Shown here piece by piece: positions 1 through 11,400 of a stretch of DNA of 64,000 nucleotides. The translations under genes were made by a program, and so were the position numbers. Position 1 is the first letter of the stretch. Every line of letters starts with the position of its first letter. A model generated the notes under the pieces. That model made no database searches. It was given only the letters and a program-made list of their open reading frames with translations, and was not told the DNA's origin. The DNA is from Dasyornis broadbenti (taxonomy: Eukaryota > Chordata > Aves > Passeriformes > Dasyornithidae), in NCBI GenBank assembly GCA_013397935.1, contig VZRN01001772.1:415768-479767 (forward strand), given 5' to 3'.

Positions 1-138
1 GCCTCGGAGCGGCCCCGGGGGAGCGGGGCTGGCCGGGGCCCCTCGCCCCCGCGGGCCCGGAGCGGGGCTCGGCTTAGGCACCGACTGCCGCCGAGCAGCC
101 GTCCCCTGACGGGCTTGCTGCCTGCCGTGCTTGCTTGG

Positions 139-159
139 ATGAGTCTGCGACATGCCTAA
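139..159 (+). other. Upstream ORF 1 in the KCNC1 leader (6 codons plus stop)
   Basis: The first ATG of the visible leader, at 139, opens the peptide MSLRHA and stops with TAA at 157-159, twelve bases before the KCNC1 ATG. Its context is weak (T at -3, A at +4), so leaky scanning is expected. It is in a different frame from KCNC1. Whether it is transcribed depends on the start site being left of 139. Confidence 0.6.
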
Positions 160-223
160 TAAGAGACGAGATGGGCCAGGGCGACGAGAGCGACCGCATT
201 GTGATCAACGTGGGAGGGACTAG
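152..223 (+). other. Upstream ORF 2, overlapping the KCNC1 start out of frame (23 codons plus stop)
   Basis: A second leader ATG at 152 (G at -3, C at +4, moderate context) opens a basic 23-residue peptide beginning MPNKRRDGPGRRERP. It runs through the KCNC1 ATG in another frame and ends at TAG 221-223. Ribosomes that start here pass over the KCNC1 start, so this ORF should lower Kv3.1 translation if used. It overlaps upstream ORF 1, and the two ORFs and KCNC1 occupy all three frames. The presence of the ORF is seen directly; its effect is inferred. Confidence 0.6.
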
Positions 224-740
224 GCACCAGACTTACCGCAGCACCCTGCGCACCCTGCCCGGCACGCGGCTGGCCTGGATCGCTGAGCCCGATGCCCACA
301 GCCACTTTGACTATGACCCCCGCACGGATGAGTTTTTCTTTGACCGGCACCCGGGCGTCTTCGCCCACATCCTGAATTACTACCGCACTGGCAAACTGCA
401 CTGCCCCGCGGACGTGTGCGGGCCCCTGTATGAGGAGGAGCTGGCCTTCTGGGGCATCGATGAGACCGATGTGGAGCCCTGCTGTTGGATGACCTACCGG
501 CAGCACCGCGACGCCGAAGAGGCTCTGGACAGCTTTGGTGGGGCACCCCTGGATAGCAGTGCTGAGGACGGAGACATAGATGGCACCGGAGACTCTGGTG
601 ATGGTGAAGATGAGCTGGAGATGACAAAACGCCTAGCACTTAGTGACTCCCCAGATGGCAGGTCTGGGGGCTTCTGGAGACGGTGGCAGCCCCGCATCTG
701 GGCACTCTTTGAGGATCCCTACTCCTCCAGATATGCAAGG
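171..740 (+). CDS. KCNC1: KCNC1 (Kv3.1) coding exon 1: T1 domain and pre-S1 linker, residues 1-190 (partial gene)
   Basis: This is the first coding exon of the fast delayed-rectifier channel Kv3.1, a tetrameric plasma-membrane K+ channel that lets neurons fire at high frequency. The protein opens MGQGDES, then the Kv T1/BTB core (about residues 9-106) with IVINVGGTRHQTYRSTL, FFFDRHPGVFAHILNYYRTGKL and the intersubunit zinc motif HX5CX20CC at H77, C83, C104 and C105. Residues about 120-150 form an acidic Ser/Asp/Gly linker, and FWRRWQPRIWALFEDPYSSRYAR (168-190) leads toward S1. The short N-terminus, without an inactivation-ball extension, fits KCNC1 rather than KCNC3 or KCNC4; KCNC2 begins differently. 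ATG 171 has G at -3 and +4. An in-frame TAG lies at 75-77 with no ATG between, so the start is secure. From memory, mammalian Kv3.1 differs only at a few places, mainly in the acidic linker. S1-S6 and the C-terminus are absent from the window. Confidence 0.97.
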
Positions 741-746
741 GTAAGC
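741..746 (+). other. KCNC1: Splice donor of KCNC1 exon 1 / intron 1
   Basis: The exon ends in AGG, the codon of Arg190, directly followed by GTAAGC, a strong match to the donor consensus. The intron is phase 0, and the next codon expected from the Kv3 family is the Tyr that opens the S1 segment. Homology to Kv3.1 stops exactly here. Confidence 0.93.
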
Positions 747-1599
747 TATGCAATCAGCACCCTCATCAAAACACTCAAACCTGCCAGCATCACCAGGGTT
801 CTCTCCACTGTCAGAGCAGAGCAGCCATCTGTGTGTATGGCCGTACAAAATTCATGAGGGGGCTATGGGGATGTAACCCACAATTTCAAGCAGGCCCCGT
901 GCATGGGGAACAAGTAGACACCAAGGCCTGAGCTTGTGTACTTGTATGTGGTCCTCCAGAGACCCTTATTTTCTAAAAGGCTCCTAAAACTCCTAACCCA
1001 TCTTGGGGCAGGGTCCCATTCATGGGCCAGAGAGATCTCCATTATACCAGGTAATTTCCCTCTATACATAGATTTTTACAGTCAGACATCCCCCAGTAAA
1101 GAGAGACACTTTGTCCAGCCCTCTTACAAGCTAATGGCTCTCTCCTCTTTATGAAATGGAGAAAGGATTATGGGAGCAGGCAGTCCCAGGGGTACCAAGG
1201 TATTTGGAGAGTTTCAGCCTGGACTGGAAAGGGAGTCAGTGCCTTTCTCTTTTCTCATACATACCATGTTAAATATTTATGAACATGCTTCTCTGAAAAT
1301 GGGTAATTCAGCTGCTCACTTGCATCCTCACTCTCTGTCTTTTTCCCTTGTGGGAAATGTAAAGTATTAATCAGAGGAAAGGGTTTCATTCATGTAGAAG
1401 GGACACTATGTTTGACAGGTTTCTTGCCTGCTACTGAAGGACAACTCCTCCCCTCCTGGTGCCTGCGGTTGTTTTGGAAAGGGAATGCACACTGGTGCAG
1501 TTCACAGCATAGATGTGGATAAAAATCATCTGTAACACTCATCGGACTCCTTTAAGTAGGCACCTCCTCATGCTATGAGGATAATTCCATTAATTAGGG

Positions 1600-1659
1600 C
1601 CTGATTCTGCTCCTGAAATCAAAAGTAATGAAAACATTTACTTCAGGAGCAGCAGCAGG
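1600..1659. repeat. Imperfect inverted repeat, 24-nt arms, probable old palindromic repeat remnant
   Basis: Arms 1600-1623 and 1636-1659 pair at 19 of 24 positions, including an uninterrupted CTGCTCCTGAA / TTCAGGAGCAG block, around a 12-nt loop. The left arm is preceded by ggg, giving GGGCCTGATTCTGCTCCTG. This resembles, from memory, the terminus of a palindromic interspersed repeat that is abundant in turtles and present as decayed copies in birds. The pairing is seen directly; the family link is recollection only. Confidence 0.5.
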
Positions 1660-4431
1660 ATTAACTCCCAAGATACTCATATTGATAAGTAGGAAAACAG
1701 ATGGAGGATAGTGCCTTCACAAAGAAATTGGTTTGCATAGGCTTTACTCTTCTTTTAAATCTTTCTTTGTTACAGCTTAATTGCTGCCAGCCCGGTAGGG
1801 ATGAGCGGTGCTTTGGTGGGGGAGGATGATCACTGAGGAGGATCAAAGAAGTGAGATCAGATTAGGGAGAAAACTGGATGGATGGAGGAAAGAGAAGTGG
1901 AAATGCAAAGAGCAGGGAGAGGGGAGCTGGCCGTGTATGAATGGGTGGTGGAATAACAGCTGCCAGAGACTTTGGGTCTGAGCAGAGATCTCCAGGAGGG
2001 AGACACCAGGTCTGCAAATTGAATGAATGGGGAAAGCTGGAGCAGAGCCTGGAGTTATATCTTGCTGCATTTCTAAAGATTCTTGTTTGCATACCCTTTG
2101 GAGACTGTCTCCCCAAACACAGGACTTCATATTTTAAATGAATTCTTTTAAACAGCATGGAGGATAAAGGAATAATAAAATATTTACCACAAGATGAAAA
2201 GATGATGCTGTTGTATTGCAGCCTTCAAATCCCTGATTTCTGCCAAGGAAACATGGAAATGGAGAGGCAAGGCTGGAGAGTATCCTTCAAAATGCTTGGT
2301 TTCCATTAATCAAGCCCAGTGTTAGCAGGCGATTTGAATAGCAGTTCTCTCTGGTACCCAGGAATCTACTGGTAAAATGCATTTCAGTTGAAAGTAATGT
2401 GCTTGTTTCTAGATTTTGGGAAGATGTTCAAAAGCCAAATGGGTAATGTTGTCCGAATGAAAAGCATATAGAGTCTAAACCATGCTTTTGTTTGGAGGCA
2501 TTATGATATTTTAGGCGAAGGACAATGATTTATAAACAATATTAAGAGTCTTTGTGATGCACAGACTGGAATTCTAGGAGGGTAATTCTCTAAGGGTATC
2601 TTCATTTAGCAATAGGTGTTTTATAAAATTATTTGGGTTTGTTGTGGGGGGGGGGTTGGAGTGGATGATGTACCTACCATTTATTCACAATCTCTTGTGC
2701 ATACCTGTTAGAACTCCTGATTTACCTCTAACTTGTTCTTTCCTTAAAGGATTGTTAAAACTAGATAAATATGAGTACACTAAATATTTTGTGGGTTAAA
2801 TATGATTCTTTAATTTGTATCTATGGGAGACGTAGGCCACGTGCATTAATATTTTGCATGAAGGAAGATGGCTTTCATCACCAACACATGCACACACTGT
2901 CCATTAAGAAGACATTATAAGACACTTAACATTTCCTAATAAAAGCCATACGTTATGGTTATGGTTGTAAAAAGATAAGGGAGCTTGATTTATGCTCTTG
3001 TAACCTAATACAGACATTGCAAAGAGACCTCAAGCTCACAATAGCTAATTTATAGTAAAATAATTGATAACATCATTAACAAATGAATGGTATATTAAGG
3101 CAATTATTGGTAGAGTCAGGCAACAAATCCACTCTTACCCCACTTCTAATTGCATACACTACTTTCAGTTACAAACTGTAATTCACTTGTGCAAAAATCT
3201 AAATTCACATTGCCATTTTGTCAAAAAAAAAAAAAAAACCCACAGAATTTTGTCTTCCTAACTGGAACTGGGACCTGTTCTAAGGGTGGTTATTATACAC
3301 ATTTTATGTTTACATATGGCACCAAAAGGCATCTCAAAATAACTTTTCAATGTAAGCATCAGTTTACATAACGATTAGAGTGTTACACTTGGGCAAGTAA
3401 AAGGAATACAATCTCTGAAAATTAAGATTAAATTAAATTCGGCATATCTGTATAAAGCAAGATTCTCTGGACTGTATCTGGTACACTAGATCAGTGAATG
3501 TTTAGGAACTGCCTCTGGAAAGCTCAACATTTACTCAAATCCAGCCATTCTTGGAGGATTTTGATGGACAGTGCTTGTAAATACAAGTACATTTGACTGT
3601 TTTGCTTCACCTGCACCTGAGTCATACTAAATTACTTCTGATCTCGTTGTAGACAGCCAGAGAATACTGGAAATGCACTTGTGTATGTCAGGAAAAGTCA
3701 GCTACCTCTGCAAATTTTGTTTATTTCTTAACTTACTTTGATTAGGCAAAGCTCCCAGTCACTAATCATTTGTCTTTAGGTGCAACATAGTCAACAGTTG
3801 CTTCTTAAAACAATAGGGACTAATTTTAATTAAATTCTGTTTTCTGCATGCTAATTTCTTAAATAATGTAGTTATTTCTAAAAAGAGGAAACACATCAAA
3901 AATTGTATCATCTTCTACATCTTTAATAAGAAAAGATAACTTGTTTCAAATAACATATTTCCTTAGACACCTGTCTTAGTAAGATAAATGGGTATTACAC
4001 TTCTCCTTAAAGAATCCACATTTGGGTATCAGAAGCAAAGTCTGGTACCTGGATATCTGAACAGAGTAACAAACACAGTGATGGAAAAGATCCAGGCATA
4101 CAGAGAATCATCAAAAGCATCTGTCCAGACAGCTAGATATCACTGCATACACTTAAAATTGGCAAGATGTTTCTTTGAAGCGCATTAGGACTGTCTTTTT
4201 TGCATCATCAGACAACTTCGTAAATTTATTTTTCCTGAGTAGGCACAAAAGGGGAAATAGAGTCACCCAGAAAGCTACAGAGGTACGCTAAAGCAGCAGA
4301 GAGTTACATTGTAGCAGAGTTCCTGTCCTCTGTACTTACTAGACTTCATAGGTTCCTCAGTACACAAATGTGTGAAAACTATTTTCTTGGCATCCTCTCT
4401 CCTTTATGTCTGGTCATGATGTTCTTCCTCT

Positions 4432-4476
4432 AGCAAAGCTCCCACTGACTTCCTGGAGAGTTTGGCCTGCAGGTAT
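4432..4476. repeat. Weak palindromic remnant
   Basis: AGCAAAGCTCCCACTGACTT at 4432-4451 faces GGAGAGTTTGGCCTGCAGG after a very short loop, so the arms GCAAAGCTCCCA and TGGAGAGTTTGGC pair with one indel and a few mismatches. The wording (a CTCCCA-TTGACTTC-like centre followed by a CTGCAGG-like end) resembles an old palindromic repeat of amniote genomes. The match is decayed and could be coincidental. Confidence 0.25.
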
Positions 4477-5230
4477 CTAACATATTTATTCCCCTTCCTC
4501 CTCCTCCTCCACTGCAGGATAAGGTTGTATTTGTGTTAATTCACATTCCTTGAGTTACTCAGTGTTTGGGGGAAAGAGGAGCTTTCAGCTGAGATTCAGC
4601 ACTAGTGCTCACATTCAAATTGGATAGTTAAGCTTTATTAATGAACCCTCAGAAAGGCTTTTGTAGTCCTTCCAAATAAACATTTTTACTGTTTTTAAAT
4701 AAAAGCTGGTTGGGGTCCTATGGAAAGTCCTCAACTGCTTGACTTAAAATCCTGCCAAATGCTGTACCACTTTGATCTGTAAGAGCAAAAGCAAAACTCT
4801 CACTCACTCTTCCCTCATGTTCTCCCTTCACATCCTGCAGAAGAATCTGCGTTTCTCAGTGGGTGACTTTTGAAGGACGAGTTTCTGACACTGAGAAGGA
4901 GACAGGAAAAAGGATAATAGTAAAGAGAGGAGAAAAAGGTATTCCCCAGGGATTTCTTCCATCTTCCTTTTGTACATTCAAGAGCATTTCAACCTTGCTG
5001 TGTTCATTTAAAATGATTTTTCTCTATGTAAAGTACAACTCATAGGTATAAAAAGGCTTATGTGATCCTAATTCCTGAATAACCATACTTGAGGATTAGA
5101 GGCTGGGGCAGTTCTACTCATTCCTTACCCCTGGCCAGCACGGCTAAGCTCAGGAATTGAAGCAGCTATCAGAGAATGGGAACAGATACTCCTTATCCTT
5201 CACAAGGGGACCTTATTCCACACATGTCTG

Positions 5231-5413
5231 ATGCGGGACACGCTTGGCACAGGAGCGCTCCACAGACGGTGGTCTGGAGACTCCCACCAGGCGTGAGCAG
5301 ACAAGGAGAAAGGCGATGAAACCTGCCCCACTCGTTTTCCTCTACCCTCCTCAGAGGCTGCTTCAAAGGAGACTCGATGGCGCTGCTCTCCCACCTTGAG
5401 CCTTTCTGGAACG
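5231..5413. promoter_or_regulatory. Isolated CpG cluster inside intron 1
   Basis: About ten CpG dinucleotides lie within roughly 180 bases (near 5234, 5241, 5255, 5267, 5292, 5314, 5333, 5375, 5381 and 5412), while the flanking kilobases have very few. The palindrome GGAGCGCTCC lies at about 5252-5261. Retained CpGs in an AT-rich intron suggest an unmethylated regulatory element or internal promoter, or else a fairly young GC-rich insertion. No reading frame of interest is present, and no repeat family was recognised. Confidence 0.3.
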
Positions 5414-8400
5414 TCTCCCCTGCAGAGGCATATCTAATCCTGCACTGAAGCTGGCTGCAGGAATTCTCACCATATACTTTGACAATTAACGAGACAGCCT
5501 AATTTTAACTGCATGCTGCATTACAGCTCTGGAAAAATGAGAATCTTTCCACATCAAATGAGGTTTCCCTTGCACTTGCAGTATAATGGAATTACAGACA
5601 TCTATTAACTACCATTCTATCATTCATTATTAATATACTTCCTAAAATTCCATTTTATTCCTATTTTGTCCCATCAAGGAACATGTTACTGCAAATCCTT
5701 ATATAACCCATTAGTGAGCATGGTAGTTTTCTCTTTATCCTGACCAAAGAAACCTTTGCAATGCCACTTAGAAAGTGTTCACTGCTCACACCAAGTCCCA
5801 CATCCAGTCCCTATCTAATTGTTCAGGGTGAGAGCAGGTACACAAGTAACTCCTGGGAATTGTCCGTCTGACTTCAGAAGGAATACGTTTTTAAACTACC
5901 ACACACACACAGAAGAAAAAAATTAAAAATATCAAAACAGAATCATGACTTCACCAGTCTGAGCTGTTCAGAAACACACAGGAAGACATGATGTCTGCCC
6001 AGAAGATCTTACAATCTCTTTGAAGTCACGATCTCACAGGGAGATGAGAGAGATGATGTTACCCACCTGACAAATCCATGGCTGCCCAGTACAGACTTAG
6101 CAGTTTTGATTCTTAGCAGATTTGATATTTTTTAAATCTATTTGCCTATTTCCAATTTTATTTCTATTATTCTAAAACCTTAAAAAAGAACAGCATCTGT
6201 TGCCATTTTAATTTTTTTTTTATCTCACTTAATTTTAATGTTTCTAGGTTACAAAATTTACTTGATTTAGCCAAGGCTGTGATTGTATGGATCATACCAT
6301 CATATGCATACACATATATATGCTTTCCTATTGCTGCCACCGCCTACGATGCTGAGTGGGATTTCCATATGAGGAAGGACTTCAAAATTAAATCACCCCA
6401 AAATATTTCTGCAAATGTAACTGTGGTGCCACTGAAATCAATATGAATTTAGTGACTGGGTTCAGAAAGGTCTTTGGTCCCTTCTCTCTTTAATCCATCC
6501 CTATGTGCTTCAGTTATTTTCTTTGACCTTCTCCTGACATTTGCTATTTTGGTTTTGGTTAGGGAAAAAAGGCAACAAAATACTGGTATCTTCTGTTGGT
6601 CTATCATGAAACAAAAGATAAAAAGATCTGTGGATCAATTATAATATTTCTATTTTAGAACTGCTCACAAAAATGTGGTATATTAGACTATACCTCAGAA
6701 AACTATTTTTCCTTCTTGTTCTTCCCTTCTGCTATGCGGTCTAGTGTTTAACAGTATTTGTCTTTCTTATTTGTAAAAATACATGACTGATCTGTGTATA
6801 TTTATGGTAGTACTTTAGTAAAGTCTATACATACTGCCTTTCCCTTAACATAAGGAGAGATCTTAGCAAATCAGCAACAGAGGGCCCAGCCTTACTGTTA
6901 TTGAAACTCAGTGCCAAAATTACCACCAACTTCAGGGATAGAAATAAATTTTCCTGCAGTATGGTTCAGGATAACAAATTAATTGCTGTGTACTGCTTTT
7001 TTAATAGATATGGTGCATATTTCCATTCCAAAGCACTGAAGTGCAATAGACCTTAGCAATTTATTAGGAGCATAAATATTCAAATATATATTTCCATAAT
7101 CTTTTAAAGACATAAGCATCTCTAACACACTGCATCAAAACATAGAGCTCTAGTACTGACAAACTCATCATGATCTTATTGGTAGTTTTTACTGCAAAGA
7201 ACTACAGAATACATCCCCCTTTAAACCACATGACTTCAATTAATGTTCAGCTAAATCACATCCAAGTGCTGTATTTCATAATAAAAAGGGCAAGAAGGGG
7301 TATTCAGTTTGAAAAACTGGGCCCCAATTGATAATCAAGTGCGTAATTCTTTCTCATGCAAATACAGATGGCAAAACTGAGTTTCCATTTTGTATAAGCT
7401 TGATTTTATGACATTTCAGTGCATTCTTGGGGGATAAGACTAATAGAAAAGCCATTTTGAGATCTTTGCAATTGTCTTACAATTAGCTTCTCAGTTACTA
7501 TGTGCTGAATTTGATCTGAGGAAAGAACAGTTTAGAAGGCTGACTTGGCTTTCTCTACTGAATATTGAATTACATAAATATATGATTCACTCCAAATGGT
7601 ACACAGAAGCGGTAGGATCGGATGAAATCAGAGAAATCTATGAATCCATGGAGAACCACCTCCTCCCCTTGGAATATAAACCAAATGCTTTCATTTCTAG
7701 AATAATTTTTACATCTCTCTCCTGTGCTCAGTAAGTAACCAGATTTTGCTATCTTCACTCCTACTCCTGTAGTGATAGCTTACTCCAGGAATATCCCCAT
7801 TTCCTTCAGGCTGAGAACAAGGTACCACCCAACATGAGTAAAGGTGAAAGGACCAGGCCCTAATTGATTTTAATTTCTTTCTGATAAGATTTATAAAATG
7901 TAACAGAGGTGCTAATAAATCACACAATAAAAATTATGAATAAATCTTGGGCCAAGGCTTTTTGCAGTAATTGCTTATGATGTAAGACCCTTTAATGACA
8001 GTAAGTTAAAATTGCATTGTAATGGCCTTTTGTAAATGCAATAAATCTCAGGTTTCAGTGCACTGCAGACGGCCAGCAATGTGTGTGCTGTACATGAGCT
8101 ACCAACACAGGCACACGCTGCTGGCACACACTTACGTAATTATGTTGATACTTCAGGAGCAGCATTAAATCTCAGCACTGCTAGATTTACTTTGAAAAAT
8201 CTTGGGTCACGACCACTGAGGTGTTGTGACTACAAGAAATAGCTTGAAATACCATACTGGCTTTTTACTTGAAAACCTGGGAAAAAATGTCCTTTTTAAG
8301 AAGCAATAAAATTGATTATTTGGTTTTAAATAACTAAGGCAAAACCTATCGCTACCAAGTCTTATAATTTTCAGAGGCAAATACAAGCTAAAACATAACA

Positions 8401-11400
8401 TTTTCATCTAGACAACCAGACTAAATTGATCTTCTTTTCTGAATTTCCTTGGTCAGCTACCCATTCACAAAAAAATTCAATGTACACAGAGATACACCAA
8501 CAGTTACTTAATAACTATTTCGACTGCAGCAGAGTTCCTATAGCTGCCCACATTTGCCCTCAAAAAACATATTCTTAAATAGAGAAAGTTCTGATCAGCT
8601 CGGGTAGCTTATCATTTAATATATATCAGAGCTTAAGCTGCAGATTTCCCTTGAAAATTCATTCCAATAACCCTGTTTTATTTTTTAGTTTGGGCTTCTT
8701 GCAGTCTTCATTACGCCGGGTCAATTGACAGGTATAGATGGTAGAGGCCAAGTTTTGTGATTTATCCAGTTATTAATTAAATTAAAGCCTTCAGTTAGAA
8801 TGCTTCAGATTTGATAACAGACTTCAAAACAAAATGAATAGGAAGAAATCTCTAAAATGCTGAGCACCTACAACCTCCAGCAGAAGGGAGGTCGTGTCCT
8901 AGAGCAGAAAAGGACACAGGCAAGAAGCTAAGAGACCATCACTTGTAGGGCTGCTGTCCCAACTATCACTGATTTTAGTGGGATCCAACCAGAGACCCAC
9001 GCAGACCTATTTCAGGTAAAATTTTTCAGGACAAGGACAATTGTGTAATTGCCACAACACGCAATGCAAAAGGGCTTGCCTTCACAGCAGCCTTTGATCT
9101 CTACTCTAAAAACACCACAACACGATATCAGCCACATTGTGCTATTCCCGTTTCCCTTTTTAGCATGGATCTCCCCTTCGCTTCTAGTGTGGAGTTCTGC
9201 AAGAAATCTAGTGACAGTACGTCTTAGCACTTCCCGGGAATGTGTCCCGCATAATGCAGAACTGATTTTAACTCAGGGTTTTTCAGTAAAGCACTTGTAA
9301 GGACAAACCAAGAACAACCTGACTGTGCTGTGATAGCTCAACCAATACCTGGACTGAGGAATTTCCTGTGGGGTGGTGTTTGGTTTTCTGGTTTTGGGGC
9401 AGTAGCAGATCAGCTTAGGTCTGAATTTTGCTTAAGCAATATTGAAATTTAATGTTCTGTTGTTTAGTGTTTGGTTGATAGGAGTTCACTGTCTATCTTA
9501 CCAAGAAGTCCCTGAGGGGCTAGTGATTTTATTAAAAGACCTAATGTAAATTTCAAAACTGTATAGATTACTTAAAATGTTAGTTATGTCTAAGCAGCAG
9601 GAAATCAATAGTGCAAAAGTGCATTCACTGCTCTAAAGAAAACATCTTTTGGAGAACCTGCTCTGCTAAGCAAAGCTCAGTTTTCACCAGGTCAGTGGCA
9701 TGGACTAGAGGCAAATAAAATGTCTGAAATTCAGTAAAAATTCTAGAGCATCTTCAACTCCAAACCACAAATTTATCTTCATGTCCATATTGCCATCAGC
9801 TATAGGAACTCCTAAAACTGTCCATTTACTTTTCACAAAGGATATCTTGGTTAGGACAGCAGGGTAAGCCTTTGTTCTTATGAGGAGATTTTTGACATAC
9901 ATTCAGAATATTCCTGCGTGTCCTCAGACGAGTACACAGACCTACACGGTGGAAATTTACTAGAAAGCAAAAAACAAAACCCTAAAAATGCCCCTCAGCC
10001 TGAGACTTGGACAAATGATTGCAAGCAATTGAATTAATGCAGTTTATATGGAGTGATCATTTGTTCAAAGATCTGACCAAAGTCCTGCTTGCTTGCCTAT
10101 GTTAGCTCTGAAGAATCCTCTCAGGGGGAGCATCTGCAGCATGACAGTAGTGCAAAAGCAGTTCACACACACAGAGCTCAGCAAATGAACGTTTGCAGTG
10201 GCACAAGCACACAAACACTATGTTTTACGAGCTCAGTATGGCACATCATTTGGGTATGCTTCAGCCTTTTCCATTCTCTGTGAATTTTACTGTGTGTGAA
10301 ATCATACAAGATGTTTAATCTTAGTATGTCATTTTCAAAATAGAAAAGCAAAATTTCTCAGGTTATTTGCTTTGCAATTTTTCCTCTCTCTCTTACTATA
10401 CGTTTATTACAGTAACTAGCACAATAGAGTTATAATTTCTGTGACACCTCTGAATGCTTGTACTATAAAAGCAGCAAGTTGACAGCGTCTAAGGAAAGAC
10501 TACACAATGCTCAGATGCAGTGTTTTCCAAACCAACCTGGACCGCAGCAGAAGATCACCCAAGGCTATGATCCTTCCAAAGGTGCCATATGTGCATGAGC
10601 TGTGGTGACCAGTGCACAGACAGCAGGGCTTCTCCATCGCCACCTTCTCCACCACTCCTGCATCCAGGAAATCTAGCAGTCACTTCCTACATCTTCACTT
10701 CTGAGGGCAGACTCATGAAAATGTGTCACCACGTGAGTTCGAACTTAGAATTCCCAAAACATCTGCCCTGCAGTTGTAATTTTTAAAAATGCATATTAAA
10801 ATTTCCCAGTGCCTCCAGTATTGTTTCTGCCTGTGCCCAGAACTGCCTTGGTACTGTTGGAAACTACCATATATCAAAGCCTTGTTGATGCCCATAGTTT
10901 TCCTTCACTAATACGAAAAGTCCTTTAAATGTATCTGCCAAATATATGCCAAATATAAACTGGTTTTGAAAACATACTCAAATAAAACCAGGAGATATTT
11001 GTAGTGTGACACAGTTCCCTGGATGCAATGATCTAGTGGTTACAGATTTTTGCTTAGAATGTGAAATTTCAAATTTAATATTTTCCGTCAACTGCACAAT
11101 TTCAAATTTTCATCCATCTTTGCTCAGGAAGTCTCCCCACTTCACAAAGCTGCATAATTTGGACTCTTAGTGAAGTTGATCCAATTTGCACAGCATGACG
11201 AATTCACAAACCAATATATTGGGGAGACGGCAAAGCAGCATTTCCCAATAATGTGGAGGAAAGAAGCTGTTCCTCTGTGGTAATTCTGGGCTACTGAATT
11301 CAGCAAGATCAATAGCAGAAACCAGATATACAGAGTAGCATTATCAGAGATGGTCTAACGCTGGCATGTAACAACACTGGTTTTTTTATTTTTCATCATT

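Larger units (their letters stand above)
1..740. promoter_or_regulatory. KCNC1: CpG island over the KCNC1 leader and exon 1
   Basis: Bases 1-130 are very rich in G and C, with GC-box-like runs such as gagcggggct and gcggggctcggc, and CpG dinucleotides stay frequent through the coding exon to about 700. The sequence then turns AT-rich and CpG-poor within a few hundred bases of the donor. This is the usual profile of a TATA-less CpG-island promoter and leader. The transcription start itself cannot be placed; it may lie inside 1-130 or left of the window. Confidence 0.65.
747..5230. other. Intron stretch: unique AT-rich sequence with a few simple repeats
   Basis: No gene is recognised. It holds a G10 run at 2646-2655, an A16 run at 3223-3238, a (CTC)n tract at about 4495-4510 that leads into an acceptor-like CAG at 4515-4517, an inverted repeat at 1600-1659 (listed separately) and a weak palindromic remnant at about 4432-4476. 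An AATAAA hexamer at 2174-2179 is one of the first poly(A) signals after the exon. Open frames are all under 100 codons and resemble nothing known to me. Confidence 0.6.

Noticed and set aside
135..170. N-terminal extension of KCNC1 to a TTG at 135
   Set aside because: Initiation at TTG is not expected in a vertebrate gene. Kv3.1 begins MGQGDES, which matches ATG 171, and that ATG has a good context.
156..848. Minus-strand and alternate-frame open frames over KCNC1 exon 1
   Set aside because: They are shadows of the GC-rich coding exon, with arginine- and proline-rich translations typical of that artefact.
10733..10750. GAGTTCGAACTTAG as a tRNA B box
   Set aside because: It only partly fits the GGTTCGANTCC consensus, and no A box or cloverleaf could be drawn around it.
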